The translations under genes and the position numbers were made by a program. A DNA stretch of 64,000 bases from Enchytraeus crypticus (lineage: Eukaryota > Annelida > Clitellata > Enchytraeida > Enchytraeidae), in NCBI GenBank assembly GCA_905160935.1, contig CAJHZI010000804.1, forward strand, positions 66,001 through 130,000. The letters run 5' to 3'. Of this stretch, positions 33,451 to 45,354 are shown in pieces. A model generated the notes under the pieces. The model saw nothing but the letters and a program-made list of their open reading frames with translations. It had not been told where the DNA came from and made no database searches. Numbering within the stretch: the stretch's first letter is position 1; every line of letters starts with the position of its first letter.

Positions 33451-34505
33451 GACTATTGTGCTGCTTTCTTTTTCTCGCACCTACGATTGCAAGAGCTACT
33501 TGCACATGTTGGTGCGTAGAAGTGCATACCACTACTAATATACTGCAAGGCCGACGTCGTTGTGTTTATATTGTTCAAGGCTAAGGCGTGATGAGATATG
33601 AACATTTTGTAAGACTTGAGAGTTTGTTACAAGGCTAAAACTTATAATTGAGCTATCTTGAAAATGTTATTGTGATTTTATCCTCGATGGTGATTTAATA
33701 TTTATTGTTTATTACCTATGTTATCCTTGAAAGTGTTCCAGCATTTATAATGTATTGCTATGCTATCCCTCAAGCAGATTGAGCATAATCTCGTCTTATA
33801 AGTACAATAAGTATAACTTTGATGAAGGTTGTGGAAGAATCTTCAGTAAGGAACTATATAAGACCATTCGGGTTTAACGGCAGCTTCTTGATGTTTAGTT
33901 TGGTTCTCCAAACTGAACGTGGAGCCAGGAACGAATCTCGGATCAGATAACCACTGCGGTCGGGTATTCTGAAAGTCTAAATAGATAGGCTGTCACGAAG
34001 TCAGCCCAACTAATTAAGTTTCGAAGTCAGCCCAACCTAGTTAGTTTTGAAGTTTAACTATTTGCCTTAAGTTTATCTCATTATCATCACGACGCTTATT
34101 TTGGGTTAACGTATAAGTTTATTAAGCTTGCTTTATATTGTTATTCTAGTATATTCAGATTGTATCTATTATCCTTGCGTTAAATAAAGCGTTTAGCGTA
34201 TCGTTCAAATGCGCAGGTCATGATAATTTAGATAAATAAATAAATGTCATAAATCTGTAACATTAACAGGCAGAGTCAATCAAACAGAGTCAAATGCATA
34301 TCATTTAGCGTTACCTCTCAGGAAACCAACGAGAAGCTTTTCTCTAACAAACATTCATAAACGAATTAGTGCTAAATGTTGCTAGCGAATTGTAATCATA
34401 GAAAGTAGTACTTTTTGATCCAACCTTCCAGGGGCATTCCGCCCTATTCTAAGGATCGATCCTAGCGGTTTGGTTCATTAAAACCTCACTCTATCATATA
34501 ATCAT
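33451..34505. other. LINE 3' flank and unannotated sequence
   Basis: The first part is presumably the LINE 3' UTR. 33850-34000 has a CTATATAAG element and GAACGTGGAGCCAGGAACG but nothing that secures an LTR. No gene seen. Confidence 0.35.
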
Positions 34506-34509
34506 ATAA

Positions 34510-35130
34510 GAGAAATAGGTAAGTGTTTAGATGAGATAACAACGTGTTTAGGTGAAATAACAACATATTAACAGATATAACAACGTGTTTAGGAAAAATA
34601 ACACCATATTAAGAGATATAACAACGTGTTTAAGTGAGATAACAACATAATAAGAGCGATAAGAACGTGTTCTGGTTAGAGAGCAACGTGTTTGGGTAAG
34701 ATAATAACCTGCTTAGCCGAGATAACAAATTGTCTAGTTGAGATAACAACTTGTCTATTTGAGATAACAACTTGTCTAGTTGGGATAACAACTTGTCTAG
34801 TTGAGATAACAACTAGTCTAGTTGAGATGACAACTTGTCTAGTTGAGATAACAACTTGTCTAGTTGAGATAACAACTTGTCTAGTTGAGATAACAACGTG
34901 TTTAGGAGAGATAGTAACGTGTTTATGGGAAATAACAACGCAAAATGAGATATAACAACGTGTTTATGAGAGATAAGAACGTGTTTATGAGAGATAAGAA
35001 CGTGTTTAGGAGAGATAACAGCGTGTTTAGGAGAGATAGCAACGTCTTATGAGAGATAACAACGCAAAGTGAGAGATAGCAACGCAAAATGAGAGATGTA
35101 ACGTATTAACTTATAGGTGAGATAATAATG
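34510..35130. repeat. 20/21-bp minisatellite
   Basis: Units of the type GAGATAACAACGTGTTTAGG and GAGATAACAACTTGTCTAGTT. The central block (about 34725-34900) is 21 bp and therefore stays open as a CLVEITT heptapeptide repeat, which is not evidence of a protein. Confidence 0.9.
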
Positions 35131-35357
35131 TATTGGTTTGTCAAGTTCAGTTAAGGGCAAACTCATACGTTAACAATTATAATAAAATTGGCAGTTAAAA
35201 ACACATTATGGTTTAAATATTAGAAGAGAGTTCTCAACATTCTGAAGACCAAGATAGTGAAATCTTCTTAACTATTAACTGTAACATTAGACTTATTAGA
35301 TATTACTCAAATAAGCTAAATAGATGGAAATAATACTAATACTATGAATACTACTAC

Positions 35358-35408
35358 TACTACTACTACTACTGCTACTGCTACTGCTACTGCTACTGCT
35401 ACTGCTGA
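35358..35408. repeat. (ACT)n/(GCT)n trinucleotide repeat
   Basis: TACTACTAC changing to TGCTACTGC over 50 bp. Confidence 0.9.
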
Positions 35409-35469
35409 TAATATTAAATAATAATATTAGCAAATAATTTGTGTAACAGAAATGAGAGTGCCTTAATAT

Positions 35470-35880
35470 AGTGCAGCTGTAGCAGCTGCCACCATAGACC
35501 AACGGTGACATATATCATAGATTAGCTGTGACATACATGTATATCATAGATCAGCTGTGACATACTGTATATCTTAGATCATATGTGACATATCATCTGT
35601 GACATAGATCAACTGTGACAATTGTCAAAGATCAGCTGTGTTTCAGATCAGCTGTGACAATTGTCGTAGATCAGCTGTGACATATACATGTATCAGATGT
35701 GACATAGATCAACTGTGACAATTGTCATAGATCAGCTGTGATATATATCAGCTGTAACAATTGTCATAGATCAGATATGACATAGATCAGCTGTGACAAT
35801 TGTCATAGATCAGCTGTGACATAGAAGAGCTGTGACATATATCATAGATTGGCTGTTACAGCTCTCATAGATCAGCTGTG
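35470..35880. repeat. Minisatellite downstream of TRIM B
   Basis: Irregular units of ATAGATCAGCTGTGACAATTGTC and ATCAGCTGTGACATA. Homologous to the array at 7480-8055 but without homogenisation; the centre is TGACAATTGTCA rather than TGACAGCTGTCA. Confidence 0.85.
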
Positions 35881-35971
35881 ACTACAGTTATATGAATGTG
35901 ATTCTGTCAGTGCAAAGTTGCGTTAAGTTAATATTGTTTTAAGTTATGACGTATTAAAGCCGATCTTATGT

Positions 35972-36008
35972 GGCGACGATATCTTTCATTCCGAACGATA
36001 TCGTCGCC
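35972..36008. other. Perfect 12-bp inverted repeat (GATATCGTCGCC)
   Basis: GGCGACGATATC (35972-35983) and GATATCGTCGCC (35997-36008) are separated by 13 bases. Further GATATC-containing motifs (GATATCTTC, GATATCGGCGAGGATATCTTC) occur at 36090-36098 and 36340-36360. The whole 35950-36375 segment has no counterpart downstream of TRIM A, so it may be a small inserted element. Confidence 0.7.
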
Positions 36009-36378
36009 GAAAGACGCTATTTTGCATAGGCCTATTATGAACGAAATTTCGTTGGATATTTGAGCTAATTTCAGCTACTTATGACGGAGAAGATATCTTC
36101 TGAGATTCGGGAGGTTATTTTCTCGCGTAAATTAAAACAAAGTCGTCGCCAGGCGGCTGACATTCTACAGGCACCGGTGGCTCCAGCCAATAGGAGAGCG
36201 CGAAATCCGCTCAAATGTTTAGAATTCTTGAAAATATGATATAACAGGCTCAAGATAAACTTGTTAATAGAAAATCTTATTAAACTGCAAAAAGTATATT
36301 TTTAGTTATATCCCGGATAAAGTCAAATGGTAGAGATTGATATCGGCGAGGATATCTTCCCCTTTATAATATTAGGCA

Positions 36379-37235
36379 TTAATGAGAACTACTGATGATA
36401 TACACACGACCCCCGCGCCCCTCAGCCACAATCAGTTGATCAGTGGTCGAGTCATAGCAGAGACAACCAGGCTCCTGGAGGTCACGTGATGTAGGAACCT
36501 GACCTAGATAGTTGATGCCTGTGTCCAGTAGTTCAATTGTATTGGTATGTTTATCAGCCACAAATAAGAGTTTATTCTTATAATCTATTGACATCGAGCT
36601 GGGACTGAGCGGCTTATCTACATCTCCTTGCTTCTCTCCAGCATAAGATTTTCTTATTTGACCCTCAGCGTTTATCAAAGTGACTCCACGGCTGGAGGAG
36701 CTCAACGCGTGACATACGATAAACTGATCACGTGACAACTGAATTGTCTGATCAGCGTCTTCAATGCTTCCATCAAATCTTATTTCACGCAGCAGTTGAC
36801 CCTCACTCGTGTAGAGGTCACAGCCACACAGTGATGTCTCGTCGTATCTCTCCACTGTAACAAGTACATTGTGCTCGTTTGTCACTGAGAGATCAAGTAC
36901 CTCATCCTTCTCTCTCATCTCCCAGCGAGTAACCGAGTTGTTGTTGTTGAGGTCGACTCTGTGGATACAGTGGAGCCACCAGTCACTGATATACAGTAGT
37001 TTGTTGTAGGAGCAACCAGCCAGACCTACAGGTGACGTCATACCAGGAATGTTGATATCACGTGACGCTGTCAGACTGTGTGAGTCATACACGTTGACTT
37101 GTGACTGTCTGTCTTCTACCAAAAAGATCTCATCACCCACTACTGCTGCGCCTTTGATCACCTTAGTCTTTAATCTTTTGATTTCTCTGATGCTGACATT
37201 AGCACTAGCGTTGAGCCAGGCATCTCTAGCAGCAG
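36379..37235 (-). CDS. TRIM gene B, exon 2: C-terminal beta-propeller (NHL-like) domain
   Basis: Acceptor ATGTTTAG|CT joins in phase 1, giving AAARDAWLN where TRIM A has DARDAWLN; 284 codons follow to the stop at 36379. Same repeats as TRIM A: VVGDEIFLVEDRQSQVNVYD, GLAGCSYNKLLYISDWW, VDLNNNNSVTRWEM, CGCDLYTSEGQLLREIRFD, DYKNKLLFVADKHTNTIELL and CYDSTTDQLIVAEGRGGRVY. The frame is intact over its full length, arguing that both paralogues are functional. Confidence 0.85.
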
Positions 37236-37354
37236 CTAAACATACAGCGTATATCAGTTTATCAACAGAAACCACACATATACAGTATACAAAGTTAGTA
37301 CCACAGCATAAAGGCTTCATCAAAGAAGTATCTGGAATTGAGGTTGGCATATGT

Positions 37355-37460
37355 CGAACTGCGCGATTTAGCGCACTTGGTTTTGATGAACGTCAATATT
37401 CGAAGCTAAGCTACATCGGCCTCTGGTAGCACTTTGTGGGTGACCACCTTGGAGATCGTT
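37355..37460 (+). mobile_element. 5S rRNA-derived SINE
   Basis: CGAAGCTAAGCTACATCGG, CCTCTGGTAGCACTT and GTGGGTGACCACCTTGGAGA align collinearly with the 3' half of metazoan 5S rRNA (CGAAGTTAAGC..CATCGGG, GGTTAGTACTTGG, TGGGTGACCGCCTGGGA), which is the Pol III internal control region. The 5S 5' half is not recognisable. Antisense to TRIM B. Confidence 0.7.
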
Positions 37461-37573
37461 ATGTTTATATTCTGACCCAGTGTGCCGTTATGTTATGCTA
37501 TGTGTAAACTAAACCAGAGACGTAGCCAGTATCATGTGACATACTTTACTTAATCACTGCATTGCAAGAATTG

Positions 37574-37575
<2 letters not shown>

Positions 37576-37640
<65 letters not shown>
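37576..37640. repeat. (AT)n microsatellite
   Basis: Pure AT run ending exactly at the 5' edge of the LINE fragment. Confidence 0.95.
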
Positions 37641-37643
<3 letters not shown>

Positions 37644-38472
37644 TTCCTCAGACAATGATGGAGGAAGCTATGGAATACATGGTAGAAGGAATAAACGAAG
37701 GAGGAAAACTGTTACAACATGTACGATTTGCAGATGACCAAAGAATGATAGCGGGCAGGTAGATTGGACTGCAGAAGATAATGGATAGGCTGAATGATAC
37801 GGCAATGAGATATGACACAAAGATTAATATTAAAAAGACGAAGGTTATGAGAGTGTCCAATAATAAAGATGAAATCAATATCACCATAAATGGTACGAAA
37901 TTGGAACAAGTTAGGAGTTTTCAAATATTTGGGCCGTACTATAACCGATGACGGGAAAATTGCAGAAGGATTGCATAAGCAAAAGCGGCCTTTGGTAATA
38001 GAAAAGAACTATTAACAAAAAGTCTAAAGAAAAACACAAAGATAAAGATAGTGAAAACGTTGGTTTGGACCACTCTATTATATGGTTGTGAAACATGGAC
38101 CTTAAGGACGGAAGATATTAGGAAGCTGGAGGTATTGAACAAGTGGATTTGGAGAAGAATGGAGAGGATTAACTGGACTCAAAAGGCTATAAATGAGGAA
38201 GTTCTAGAGAAAGTTGGCACAGATAGACAGTTGATAAATGTATTAAGAAATAGGAAGAAGAGTCGGAAAGGCCGCATTCTAAGGGAGAAGGTCTATTGAA
38301 AGAGGTCATACAAGGTAGAATGTAAGGGAAAGGAGGCAAGGGCAGGCCGAGATTAGGTATGTTAGATGATTTAAAGCCACACTAATTTGTGGAAATGAAG
38401 AGGAAGGCGGAGACAGAAAAGAGTGGAGGCGTTATATACCATGGACCTGTCAGTAGGCAGTGCACTAAGATA
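37640..38472 (+). pseudogene. RTE-like LINE, 3' part of the reverse transcriptase
   Basis: Plus strand: MMEEAMEYMVEGINEGGKLL, VRFADDQRMIAGR-stop (catalytic FADD with a later stop), frameshifts near 37920-37960, then [34 protein letters not shown] and [17 protein letters not shown]. It ends at the conserved 3' terminus GGCAGTGCACTAAGA. Close relative of 48840-49905. Confidence 0.85.
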
Positions 38473-38479
38473 TATATAT

Positions 38480-38552
<73 letters not shown>
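38473..38552. repeat. (TA)n microsatellite at the LINE 3' end
   Basis: TA run beginning directly after the LINE terminus GTGCACTAAGA. Confidence 0.95.
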
Positions 38553-38553
<1 letters not shown>

Positions 38554-38773
38554 CTATACTTCTTGTTAAAAGTTCTTTCCTAGACTTCGTTTTGAAAGTT
38601 CTTTCCTGATACTGACGGTCTCCTTTGGTTAAATCTATATTGCTTATAATATTATTTAGAAATACCACTCAAAAGTATGATAGTAATATATAATTATTGG
38701 TTTATACATAAATATATAACGTACTTAATATTTTAAGGCAAACTTTATTCAATATTTATTCAAATACTCTTAC

Positions 38774-39884
38774 CCAACGTTTTATATGAAGACTCGTAAA
38801 CTATTTCTCCAAAAAGCTCCTTAATTTCATCTGAAGTAAGAGCCTTAGGTTCAATGAACTTTAGTTTAACTCCGTCGTAGTTTATTGCCTGTCGCTTCTG
38901 CTGATCCTCAATCAACTCCTCAGCTCTTTTGTGTAGATCATCAGCAGCTCTTATTATCTCACAATCTGTACCACGCTCATTAATCATACCATTGTACGCA
39001 CGGAAGCTTTCCAAAGTCGTGAAGTGAAGATCTTCTAATTCCTTCTCATTCTTCAATTCTTTCACTCTGTTTTCCTTCATTTCGAGCAGTTGCTGCAATA
39101 TTTCATTCTCATAATCATCCAAACGTCGCCGAATGGAGTCCAGAGACTCTCTCGCTGATGATTCGGCCAGTGATAGCTGCTGAAGGAAATCCTCTTTCAA
39201 TGTCTGTAATTTCTGCTTTCTCTCGTTGAGTACCACAAGATGTTTCTCAATGCTCTTCCTGTCATTTTCAATAATTTCTCTTTTTTCTTTACTTATATCA
39301 TGTGTTGCTTTACAATCATGTTTGTTATGATCATTGACATGACACAGAACACAGATCAACTCTCTGCAATCACAACAGTACAACTCTAATTCTTTGCTGT
39401 CATGTTTACTACAGTAGTTGGACATCAATCTCTTCAGCTCATAGTCTGTTGGTTTCTTTTCAATGCTGACAATTTTATGCTGTCTTGTTTGATTAAGTTT
39501 TGAATGAAGCTTCGTGCATCTCTGACAAAGACTCTGACGACATTCCATACAGAAAGAATCCGCTTTAATATCTTCTTCAATCTCCCTACAGGGATCACAT
39601 TGGCACCCTTTCTCCTGATTGTCCTTTGACTGAATCAATCTGGTCATAAACTGATTGTCAGGTAGTTTTTCCACACCACCTACTGGCACACAAAACACAC
39701 CCCTGCACATTGGACATGGGACTTTGTTATCTTCGTGCTCCTTGCAATATTTATCTAAACAATACTGACAGAAAGAATGTAGGCATGGCAGCAGCTTAGG
39801 TCTTTTGTATACACAGCAGCAAATACAGCATTGCAGAGCCTTCTCTTCATTCTTTATATCCGATTCAACGCTTGATGTCGCCAT
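38774..39884 (-). CDS. TRIM gene B, exon 1: RING, B-box 1, B-box 2, coiled coil
   Basis: ATG at 39884 (MATSSVESDIKNEE). Against TRIM A there is a two-codon deletion after residue 10. RING C3HC4 (QCCICCCVY, LPCLHSFCQYC, VPCPMCRG), B-box 1 (CQCDPC, FCMECRQSLCQRC), B-box 2 (YCSKH, CCDCRELICVLCHVNDH) and coiled coil (ERKQKLQTLKEDFLQQ) are all intact. Donor TTGG|GTAAGA is at the same codon and phase as TRIM A. With exon 2 it makes a 655-aa protein. Most differences between A and B fall in the coiled coil and around the RING second loop (HKNNK versus HEDNK). Likely an E3 ubiquitin ligase of unknown target. Confidence 0.88.
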
Positions 39885-41400
39885 GTAGTCAACTCTCACG
39901 TCATTTCAAGTTTACTCTATGATTAGCAACTGGTTGTATCTTACACCTGTAACGTGGATGTCAATATCTTTTTAATGCAACCTTTTTATTTGTTTCATGT
40001 CATAATAAACAACAAATACAGCATACCTATCTAGAAATTATCTTGCTTCTATATTCAATGCTCTAAATAAATTTATTATAATTTCATTTTTCCTGTTTGA
40101 GAATAGTGTTTGACAATTGAAGATATGATATATAGCACTCTTGTCAATTGCAACTGTAATTCAAAATTAATTTAATAGTTAGGTTAAATAAGCTCTTTAA
40201 TATATATTATATATACAGCCAATTAGTCGCTAATTAAGTATAATTTGAAATTACACAAACGTTATCTGAATATTTTAAATTAAAATTTAGTTTTAGGTTC
40301 ATAGTTAGGACTATATGTAGCTTCTTTCACACTGTAGCCAAAGTTTCTCACACGTCTAGACAAATCAAATTTTACAATCAATTTACAATAAAGCACAACT
40401 ACTAAAACTCAAAAAGAGTAGTAAAACCTCAGTTGAAAAACAGAATATTACTCGATTAGAAATAAAGTAACTGTTCAACAGAATGTAATTCAGAGCTATA
40501 ACGTGATTAAGCGTAAGTGAAGTTACTTCAGTAAGTAAAACATCGTGACCCTATATAGGCCTACTCAACAAATAGCATTAGATTATAATAAAGATAACGG
40601 CAGCCTATTAGAATAAACACGATTATTGATAAGCCACATTAAAGGGAAATTTCGTCAAAATAACCTAAAGTTTCTATTGAATCGTCAAATCTTTGCAAAA
40701 CATAAATTATAAAGATAATGGCAAGAGGCAAAACATGCAGGTAACGTAACATTAATCATAAAATCAATAGCAGTCTTTGAAAAGCATCCCCATTATGAAG
40801 CTATTATCATTCAATGTCTGCAAAGTTTTAAGAGGGAGCAAAAACAGGATGTGCCATAGAGCCCATCGTAAACACCGTTATAAACTAAGAGATCACTAAA
40901 TTTACGTTATTAGTTACCTTCATTGGTGGACGAAAACAGAATGTGACGAGAGTTATTAACTGCGAAGTCAAACAATCTCTTGCCAATCTCTTCAGCAATT
41001 TCGCTAAGGAGATGAATATTATAAAAATACACTTTTAACCTTCCTTAGCAAAGCCTTGAGTCTCACTTTTAACAAAACTCAAATAATACGCCATCAGAGA
41101 TGCATAAGATAATTTTCACAAAATAATAGCTCTTAAGACTCATACAACTAGTTAATATTGCGAACCGTTAGGTATAAGTATTCAAATAGCAAAACGATTT
41201 TTGGCACAGTTGCCAATGACCTCACTGATGCGATCAGTGAAGGAGAATTTATACTCAAGAACAACAGTCAGACATTTCGTTGAATTGGCCATAGTGCAGC
41301 AGCACTTAAAAAAATAGAGCGGCGCAAAAGAAAAATAATTAATGTGATTTTTTCTAATTTAAGATTAAGATGCTTATGACAATTTGATATTCCAACAAGT
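39885..41400. other. 5' flank of TRIM B, duplicated with the gene
   Basis: Similar to 11865-13300 and, beyond the LINE inserted there, to 14496-14810. No coding sequence. Conserved islands in both flanks are the best place to look for the promoter. Confidence 0.55.
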
Positions 41401-41445
41401 GATATAAAATTAGTCTTAATAAATTTAGTCCAAGTGATTTATATC

Positions 41446-42010
41446 TTAAGCAGGGTTGGGTTTTTACCATGGCAAAAGGGGTTTTTGCCAGGACACTGGA
41501 ATAAAAAACCGGTAAACTCCGTGGAAAATCCAACCACAAATGGCAAAAAACCTACAATCAACAAATTGACAATATCATTATGGACTATACTTAACTGTCT
41601 TACTATTAATTATAAATTATTTATTTATTTGGCTATTTATTTATTGGTTAATTGCATTGGAGTCTGCAGAGTTAGAAATTTAGAATCACCTATTATATTC
41701 TGTAGTACAGAATACTCTGTTGTTATATTGCAGTGTGAAACACTGGAGGTGTATGAGACAGGCTCCTCAAGGTTTGAAAAGAAAAATAGTTAACATTAGC
41801 AAAGACTTGTCAAAGGGTTTAAAGTTTAAACTGTAAAGTTTAAAGAGCGACGGTGCGAGTGATACCATTACAAGTCTGAAACTTTTGTAAATAACACCCA
41901 ATATTTAAATGTAGTTATTTTTCCAGTTCCTGCCGCAGGGTTTATGCCAGGACGGTTTTTCCATGGATTTTACCGGTTTCTTTCCTTGCCTTGGCAATAA
42001 CTTGCCTACT
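41446..42010. mobile_element. Possible MITE
   Basis: Starts GCAGGGTTGGGTTTTTACCATGG and ends with complementary material (CCGGTTTCTTTCC..TGGCAATAACTTGCCTAC). GGTTTTTGCCAGGACA near the left end mirrors GCCAGGACGGTTTTTCC near the right. The inverted repeat is imperfect and no target duplication was established. Confidence 0.3.
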
Positions 42011-42204
42011 CTGATATTCAGTGGTATAAAATTAATGTTAGGTGAACGAAAATAAGAGGTAAGTATCGTCGACCAACGTTACCATGTCCTAGTAAGAGTG
42101 GACAGGTTTAGATCCGAAGCAGTAATTGAGAAAGATGCCAGACCAACATCGGAGCGGTGAATGACACGCATCAGAAATATCAGCCAGTGAATAATAGATA
42201 GTAA

Positions 42205-42430
42205 AGTGAGCGAAAGTGAAGTAAGCGTGCATCATAGTGAAATGATCAACTATGTTGATAACTATCAATTTTAAAACCACATGTTTAAGCCGTTGGGCAA
42301 TTTAGACCATTTTATGTTGAACCAGTTCAATGAATGTCCGAGATTTTACTCTCAGATCAGCGCGGCCGGGATTTGAACCCACGCGGGTTCAATTCACCTC
42401 ATGATATGTGATTAAAAACTTCATAGTACG
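42205..42430 (-). mobile_element. tRNA-derived SINE, family B
   Basis: Minus strand: GGGTTCAAATCCCGGCCGCG (box B), CTGAGAGTAAAATCTCGGAC and AACATGTGGTTTTAAAATTG. The box A end is replaced by other sequence at about 42425. Confidence 0.75.
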
Positions 42431-42769
42431 AGAGAGTAAATGGAATTAAAGGGAAATTAGCAAACCGTCAAATTCAGGGGCGAGCTTTGGCCCCCTCCCC
42501 TTCGAAAAGAAGTCCACTAGCCAGTTACTTATGAAATTAGGAATGTCAAGAAAAGAATGTAGACAAGAGATATTGCATGAGTTGAGTGCCTAATGGCGAA
42601 ATTACGTCTGTCCAAAATTAAATTACAGTATTGGACTACATTGCATATTAAATAAAAGAAAGTAGCATAATTATAGATTTATCAGAATTTACCAGACCTG
42701 CTACCAACTTTCGGTTTTCCAAACTTTCTTCAAACTTAGGTAGCAGGAACAAGGGAAGAAAGCCAATGG

Positions 42770-43430
42770 CTTATTTCAATCCCAAATCGTACATTATTAC
42801 AACATCCAGCTTGTTTTTTAAACTATTCACCGACATCACATTCACAACCTCCTCACTCAAAGAGTTCCATCTATCAATCACCCTTTGAGAAAAAGAAAAC
42901 TTTCCTAAGTCTGCCCTTACACTAGGCTTAAACAACTTATAGCTATGACCTCTTAAACCAATATTGGACAATTAGAATAAATCTGTTGCTCTTAATTCAG
43001 TAAGCCCATGCATTATTATATACACCTCTGTAAGATCATCTCTAATTCTTCTGGTTTCTAGGGTTATAGCTTAGGTTAACGTCAGTTTTCTTGTTGTCAG
43101 TTAAACTGCCATTATCCTCTCCTCATACCTTAATGCTTTGATTTCTAAGTTCTTAATGCTCATCTGTGCACAGCTTCATTAAGTTCAATATCCTTCCTGT
43201 AGTGTGGTCTCCACACTGACATACAATACTCCAGATGTGGTCGAATCAAAGATTTATGCAATCTTAAACAATGCCTTTATCTCTACTTTTAAATGTTCTC
43301 TCTATTAGTCCTGAGGTCCTATTGGCTGCTTTAACAGCCACATTACATTGATTCCTCACTTGGAGGTCCTGACTAAATATTATCCCTCAATCCTTCTCAT
43401 CATTCACTAGCTGCAGAATATTATTGTTTC
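42770..43430 (-). pseudogene. CR1-like LINE, RT C-terminal fragment
   Basis: Minus strand: upper part FSQDLQVRNQCNVAVKAANR and GLIERTFKS, then GLRGHSYKLFKPSVRADLGK and FSFSQRVIDRWNSLSEEVVN, the typical LINE RT C-terminus. In-frame stops and frameshifts throughout. Confidence 0.75.
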
Positions 43431-44729
43431 AACATATTAATCATACATAGTGTTGTGAATTGAACTGCACATCGTAGTTAATCACAAGCTTTCGAATGAT
43501 AACATTCTTGTAGTTTGATAATTCCATTTAGTTACAGGCTGTGTTGTTGTCGTAGTCCACAGTCCAGAGTTTCCCTTTACTAGACATTTCCTTATATGGT
43601 TTTAGTATAGCTGCAACTACCTGGTCTGCTATTATTTGCCTGTCCCTTGGGGGCTAATTATGATCATGGGGCCAGTGAGTTGAAGTTTGATCGAGAACCA
43701 GTTCCTAGGTAGCGGTCGACGAGGTACTGTAGGATCGAGAATCAGTTCCTAGGTTACGAGCTAGAAGGAAGGAACGACCATGCAACATTAGAAACTGTAA
43801 CTAGAAACGGTAGCTGAATTTTAAGTTAAGTCATTGTACGCTAACGGAAACTGAATTGTAATTTAATACTAGTTTAGATTTACTTGACATTGTGTGGTGT
43901 CTGAACATTTTGCTTTTATTATTAGGGTCTTAACTGTCTTTGGCGCCTCGTTGCTTGAGCTCGGTCAATTCTCGACATTGGTGATATTTGTGCTACTAAT
44001 TTCGAGGGTTGAAACTGATATATCTCGATGTCGAACTTTAATTTAAGCGGACTTTAAGACTTTTGTAACTTTATTATTATTTTGTGTGAATATCTGATCG
44101 CTAGAGGGTTGTATTACATGTAGCCTAGGCTATATATGAATTTAATTGACTTGAGTTCGTAATTCTTCTTTTCTAAGTAGGTCTAAACAGGTATAACTAG
44201 GACAATTAAGAAAGTGATCCATCCTTCGCTATTCACCCCCAGAGTTTCAGGATTTGAACTTCATTTCCTTGTGCAGTTCTACTGTAGTTTTCCATTCTTT
44301 CCAACTTACAATACAGGGGTGAATGAATATCGCAATAATAGTATTCCGGAAGTTATGACGCGAGGAATATAATTTATCAGATTTGAAACAATATTTGTAT
44401 GCATTTTGTAATATACATTTATATTTATATACAAATGTATAGGACTACGTTTAAAGCATTGTTTTGTCATGAAGATATATGTGATAGATGTGACGATGGA
44501 TGTGCTCGTAAAGTATTTAATTTCCGTTGAAAAGCTTTAAAAGCGTTCAACGAATTCATTATTTTATGCCCTTAAGTAGCTATCAGTTGATATTGTTTAC
44601 CTCCGGCTTATCGCCATTGTGAAAGAAATAGTTGTTGGCATCTCTTCAAGTCTCTAACTCACAGTTTACATTTTACAGTGGTCGAGATTGCCTTTGACAC
44701 ATCTACTCTTTTTCCTTATTCAATGAAAT
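43431..44729. other. Intergenic, unannotated
   Basis: No ORF or recognised repeat. Two GATCGAGAA(C/T)CAGTTCCTAGG copies at 43688 and 43733 form a short direct repeat. Confidence 0.4.
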
Positions 44730-44811
44730 TGTTATACATAGTATATTATAGCCTATAAATGCACTTTACAAAGCCTTTACAAACGCCATTTTTACTCATT
44801 GCCACTATCTG

Positions 44812-44935
44812 GAGCCAGTGATGTCCGTAAGTTATTCGACTGCGGATCAGTATTTGCTGGTTTCAAATCCTGAGCTCGCCCGTCACTGACATCACTTTCG
44901 AGTAAGGAAATTGACGTTAAAATTAGCTGTTAATT
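44812..44935 (+). mobile_element. tRNA-derived SINE, family A
   Basis: TGGAGCCAGTGATGTCCGTAAG (box A damaged), TTCAAATCCTGAGCTCGCCC (box B region) and TCGAGTAAGGAAATTGACG tail. It splits repeat R4 (28780-29010 counterpart). Confidence 0.7.
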
Positions 44936-45194
44936 TTTATGCAATAGGTCAAATATGCAAAAGGAGTTTAAAGTTTCTAAGCATTGAAATTCGTTTAAAT
45001 GACCAAACTAAAGTGGGGAAAGGGATGGTATAATGAAGCAAAAATTAATTTATGCGAAGGGGGGAGAAGCGAATAGCAGGCGTAAGTGGGGTAGAGAGGT
45101 CGACCTAAGGAAATTCCAGGAAAACTTAAATTAGGTTAATTGACTTTTTAACATTTTCTATTTCTTTTACAGCTTGATGCATATAGTTATCTAG

Positions 45195-45354
<160 letters not shown>

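Larger units (their letters stand above)
37236..38773 (-). other. Intron of TRIM gene B
   Basis: GTAAGA donor at 38773 and TTTAG acceptor. It contains a 5S-derived SINE (37355-37460) and a 5'-truncated RTE-like LINE (37640-38472) bounded on both sides by (TA)n. Its content is independent of the TRIM A intron apart from belonging to the same element families. Confidence 0.8.

Noticed and set aside
33850-34000. Possible LTR with CTATATAAG
   Set aside because: No paired LTR, primer-binding site or gag/pol could be found; the similarity to an LTR is superficial.
34692-34955. Open frame of 87 codons with a CLVEITT heptapeptide repeat
   Set aside because: It is the translation of a 21-bp minisatellite; the length multiple of three keeps it open. 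No promoter, splice sites or family resemblance.
37355-37460. Functional 5S rRNA gene
   Set aside because: Only the 3' half of 5S is recognisable, with many substitutions and no T-run terminator at the expected place; treated as a 5S-derived SINE.
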